Source: Clostridiaceae bacterium (GTDB lineage: Bacteria; Bacillota; Clostridia; Lachnospirales; Lachnospiraceae). From it: DNA of 64,000 nucleotides. Both the position numbers and the translations under genes were made by a program. Of this stretch, positions 62,793 to 64,000 are shown piece after piece. Location of the stretch: the NCBI GenBank assembly GCA_009911065.1, contig QXWR01000018.1, positions 28,223-92,222 on the forward strand. The letters are read 5' to 3'. The notes under the pieces were generated by a model. The model did no database searches. It saw only the letters and a program-made list of their open reading frames with translations, and was not told the DNA's origin. Every line of letters begins with the position of its first letter. Positions within the stretch are counted from its first letter, which is position 1.

Positions 62793-63065
62793 ATGATCAT
62801 ATATGATCGATTATGGGAGACTATGAAAGAAAAGGGAATGACTCAGTATCGTCTGATTAAATACTATGGGTTCAGCGCTGGCCAACTGGGTCGATTAAAA
62901 CGAAATGCTTACGTATCTACCCACACTATCGATGTGCTTTGTACCATATTAAATTGTTCGGCAGAGGATGTTTTGGAATTTCGGCTGGATGAGACTTTGA
63001 ATCCAAGGCTTGGAATCGACCCGTCGGTTGCAGTAGATCCACCCAAAAAGCCTATAAAAAAATAG
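62793..63065 (+). CDS. XRE-family helix-turn-helix protein (copy 1)
   Basis: Small predicted transcription factor of 90 residues. The first 67 residues form a Cro/C1-type helix-turn-helix (LWETMKEKGMTQYRLIKYYG, FSAGQLGRLKRNAYVSTHTI, LCTILNCSAEDVLEF). A Pro-rich tail follows. It shares about 56 of 67 aligned residues with the gene 250 bases downstream. The two lie between two flagellin genes, and each has an AGAGGTG ribosome site. Their targets are unknown; regulating the flanking flagellin genes is possible. AT-rich codon use is close to that of neighbouring short genes. Confidence 0.8.
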   Translation: MIIYDRLWETMKEKGMTQYRLIKYYGFSAGQLGRLKRNAYVSTHTIDVLCTILNCSAEDVLEFRLDETLNPRLGIDPSVAVDPPKKPIKK

Positions 63066-63109
63066 AGGGAGCGAAATCTACGGGGTCCATTTTTGTTCTG
63101 TTTTTCTGG

Positions 63110-63148
63110 AAGATCATCAGTCAGTGGATGGATGATCTTTCTTTTTTT
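63110..63148 (+). terminator. Terminator of XRE copy 1
   Basis: Arms AAGATCATC (63110-63118) and GATGATCTT (63131-63139) are perfectly complementary and followed by a T-run. Confidence 0.8.
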
Positions 63149-63312
63149 CATTCTTTTCATAGAATACAGGATAGGGAAAAAGAGGGAAGTATTGCATAAA
63201 AGGGCAAAAAGGAAACGATATGAAATTGTTTTGGAGTTATATTATCCGATTATGGATAATGTACATATACGGGTAATAGTGGTTTAATAGAGACAGAGGT
63301 GAGGTGATGAAT

Positions 63313-63531
63313 ATGATTCTATATGATCGGTTATGGGAAACTATGAAGGCAAAGGGAATGACTCAGTACCGCCTGATTCATTATTACAAATTCAGCGCTG
63401 GCCAACTGGGACGATTAAGGAAGAACGCCTATGTATCCACCCACACAATCCATGTATTGTGTACGATTTTAAATTGTTCCGTGGAAGATGTTATGGAGTT
63501 CCGAAAGGAGGAGGCAAAAAAAGAAGAATAG
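63313..63531 (+). CDS. XRE-family helix-turn-helix protein (copy 2)
   Basis: Duplicate of the upstream XRE-type gene, 72 residues, without the Pro-rich tail of copy 1; it ends in a short Lys/Glu-rich tail. The helix-turn-helix (LIHYYKFSAGQLGRLRKNAY) has substitutions in and around the recognition helix (K23/H, G26/K, K36/R, R37/K), so DNA specificity may differ. The ATG at 63313 aligns with copy 1's start; upstream GTG and ATG codons in frame at 63304 and 63307 lie on the ribosome site. It precedes the second flagellin gene by about 210 bases. Confidence 0.78.
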   Translation: MILYDRLWETMKAKGMTQYRLIHYYKFSAGQLGRLRKNAYVSTHTIHVLCTILNCSVEDVMEFRKEEAKKEE

Positions 63532-63596
63532 GAGAAAAGGGAAGGAGAACAATTATAATAAAAAATAAAAAAAAGACTTATGGTTTTTGGAAAAGC

Positions 63597-63604
63597 GACG
63601 ATAT
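63597..63604 (+). promoter_or_regulatory. Possible sigma-28 -10 box for flagellin gene 2
   Basis: GACGATAT differs at one base from GCCGATAT and lies 140 bases before the flagellin start. A TTATG sits about 14 bases upstream, as in the flagellin 1 promoter. Confidence 0.35.
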
Positions 63605-63719
63605 AAAAGTTGTAGGGCAAGCGAGGTTCATTATGAGTCGCGCGAGTTCCATTATCTCTTTCGTATAAGGGCCCATACGGGGAGAGATCCTGGGGACAGG
63701 GAGGTTCCTGGGAGCAGCG

Positions 63720-63748
63720 ATCATGGAATAGGAGGATGTTTTTATGAT
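63720..63748 (+). promoter_or_regulatory. Flagellin 2 ribosome-site stem-loop (candidate CsrA site)
   Basis: ATCAT (63720-63724) pairs with ATGAT at the start codon (63744-63748), placing two GGA motifs, including the GGAGG ribosome site, in the loop. This arrangement resembles CsrA-repressed flagellin leaders. The five-base stem is weak, so the fold is tentative. Confidence 0.35.
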
Positions 63749-64000
63749 TATTCAACACAACATAGCTGCGATTAACTCTTACAGAAATTTAGGCACAAAC
63801 CAGAGCGGATTGAATAAGAACTTGGAGAAATTGTCTTCTGGTTACAAGATCAACCGTGCAGGTGATGATGCGGCAGGTCTGGCTATTTCCGAAAGCATGA
63901 GATCTCAGATCAATGGTTTGAATCAGGCTGCAAAGAACGCACAGGATGCTATCGGATTGATTCAGACAGCAGAAGGTGCTTTGACAGAGGTTCACTCTAT
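63744..64000 (+). CDS. Flagellin (2), 5' part (cut by window edge)
   Basis: The first 85 codons of a flagellin: [20 protein letters not shown], then [30 protein letters not shown] and [15 protein letters not shown]. This N-terminal D0/D1 is closer to the standard Firmicute flagellin than that of gene 1. GGAGG lies eight bases before the ATG. The rest of the gene, including its variable domain, is outside the window. It is probably the major filament protein, but that is a guess from the conserved N-terminus and strong ribosome site. Confidence 0.95.
   Translation, partial: MIIQHNIAAINSYRNLGTNQSGLNKNLEKLSSGYKINRAGDDAAGLAISESMRSQINGLNQAAKNAQDAIGLIQTAEGALTEVHS

Noticed and set aside
1..64000. 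tRNA, rRNA, intact insertion sequences or prophage genes
   Set aside because: No cloverleaf, rRNA-like sequence, transposase, integrase or phage structural gene was recognised on either strand by reading; a dedicated search could still find something small.

Overview
The window looks like the chromosome of a motile Gram-positive anaerobe of the Clostridia, most likely a Lachnospiraceae member. Evidence is the Firmicute-type late flagellar order flgM-flgN-flgK-flgL-(DUF6470)-fliW-csrA, strong GGAGG ribosome sites, a LevR-type PTS regulator, type I dehydroquinate dehydratase, choline-binding-repeat proteins and moderate GC. This is inferred from gene content; no rRNA or tRNA was seen. No CRISPR array, prophage or intact insertion sequence was recognised.

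Region 1 (1-3000) holds the end of a biotin operon (bioB 3' part, bioD, bioA) and an Uma2-type nuclease-fold gene. Region 2 (3250-10834) is a catabolic unit. A LevR-like sigma-54 activator precedes a well-formed -24/-12 promoter, which drives a KDPG-type aldolase, a galactitol-family PTS (IIA, IIB, IIC) and an IlvD/Edd-family dehydratase. Together these encode PTS import and phosphorylation of a sugar acid, dehydration to a 2-keto-3-deoxy-phosphate and cleavage to pyruvate plus a triose phosphate: a peripheral Entner-Doudoroff route whose substrate is unknown.

Region 3 (10835-25146) is accessory: a membrane-anchored SleB-like hydrolase, an EamA transporter overlapping a C39-like gene, a methyltransferase next to a type IIG restriction-modification enzyme, YitT, a FIST/soluble-MCP pair, and an AT-rich island with a second methyltransferase, its probable endonuclease, a kinase-Cdd1 fusion and a 3'-truncated AAA-ATPase-like gene. 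Region 4 (25292-33659) is mostly housekeeping: DEAD-box helicase, PIN-like protein, Nudix hydrolase, YihY/BrkB protein, a heterodimeric ABC exporter with one degenerate ATP site, and aroD. A large hairpin and a local C-rich codon anomaly lie between the exporter and aroD.

Region 5 (33801-42013) is signalling: a histidine kinase/OmpR-type pair, a hybrid kinase with two receiver domains, an Hpt protein, a receiver-HD-GYP protein, and a reverse-strand ParA plus ComFB-domain pair. Region 6 (42181-64000) is a late flagellar locus. fliD-fliS-chaperone-like-second FliD-like-nucleotidyltransferase-like (+) converges on flgM-to-csrA (-). It is followed by a YlqG-like gene and an FlhB C-domain gene, two secreted choline-binding-repeat proteins, a lytic transglycosylase, a PilZ protein, a TPR glycosyltransferase, and two flagellin genes separated by duplicated XRE-type genes. 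Repeated GCCGATAW boxes suggest sigma-28 control, and fliW-csrA next to flagellins with structured GGA-containing leaders suggests post-transcriptional control of flagellin.

The c-di-GMP theme recurs (HD-GYP, ComFB domain, PilZ), linking region 5 to motility. Starts were moved from the longest open frame where a ribosome site or promoter supported an internal codon; these cases are stated.
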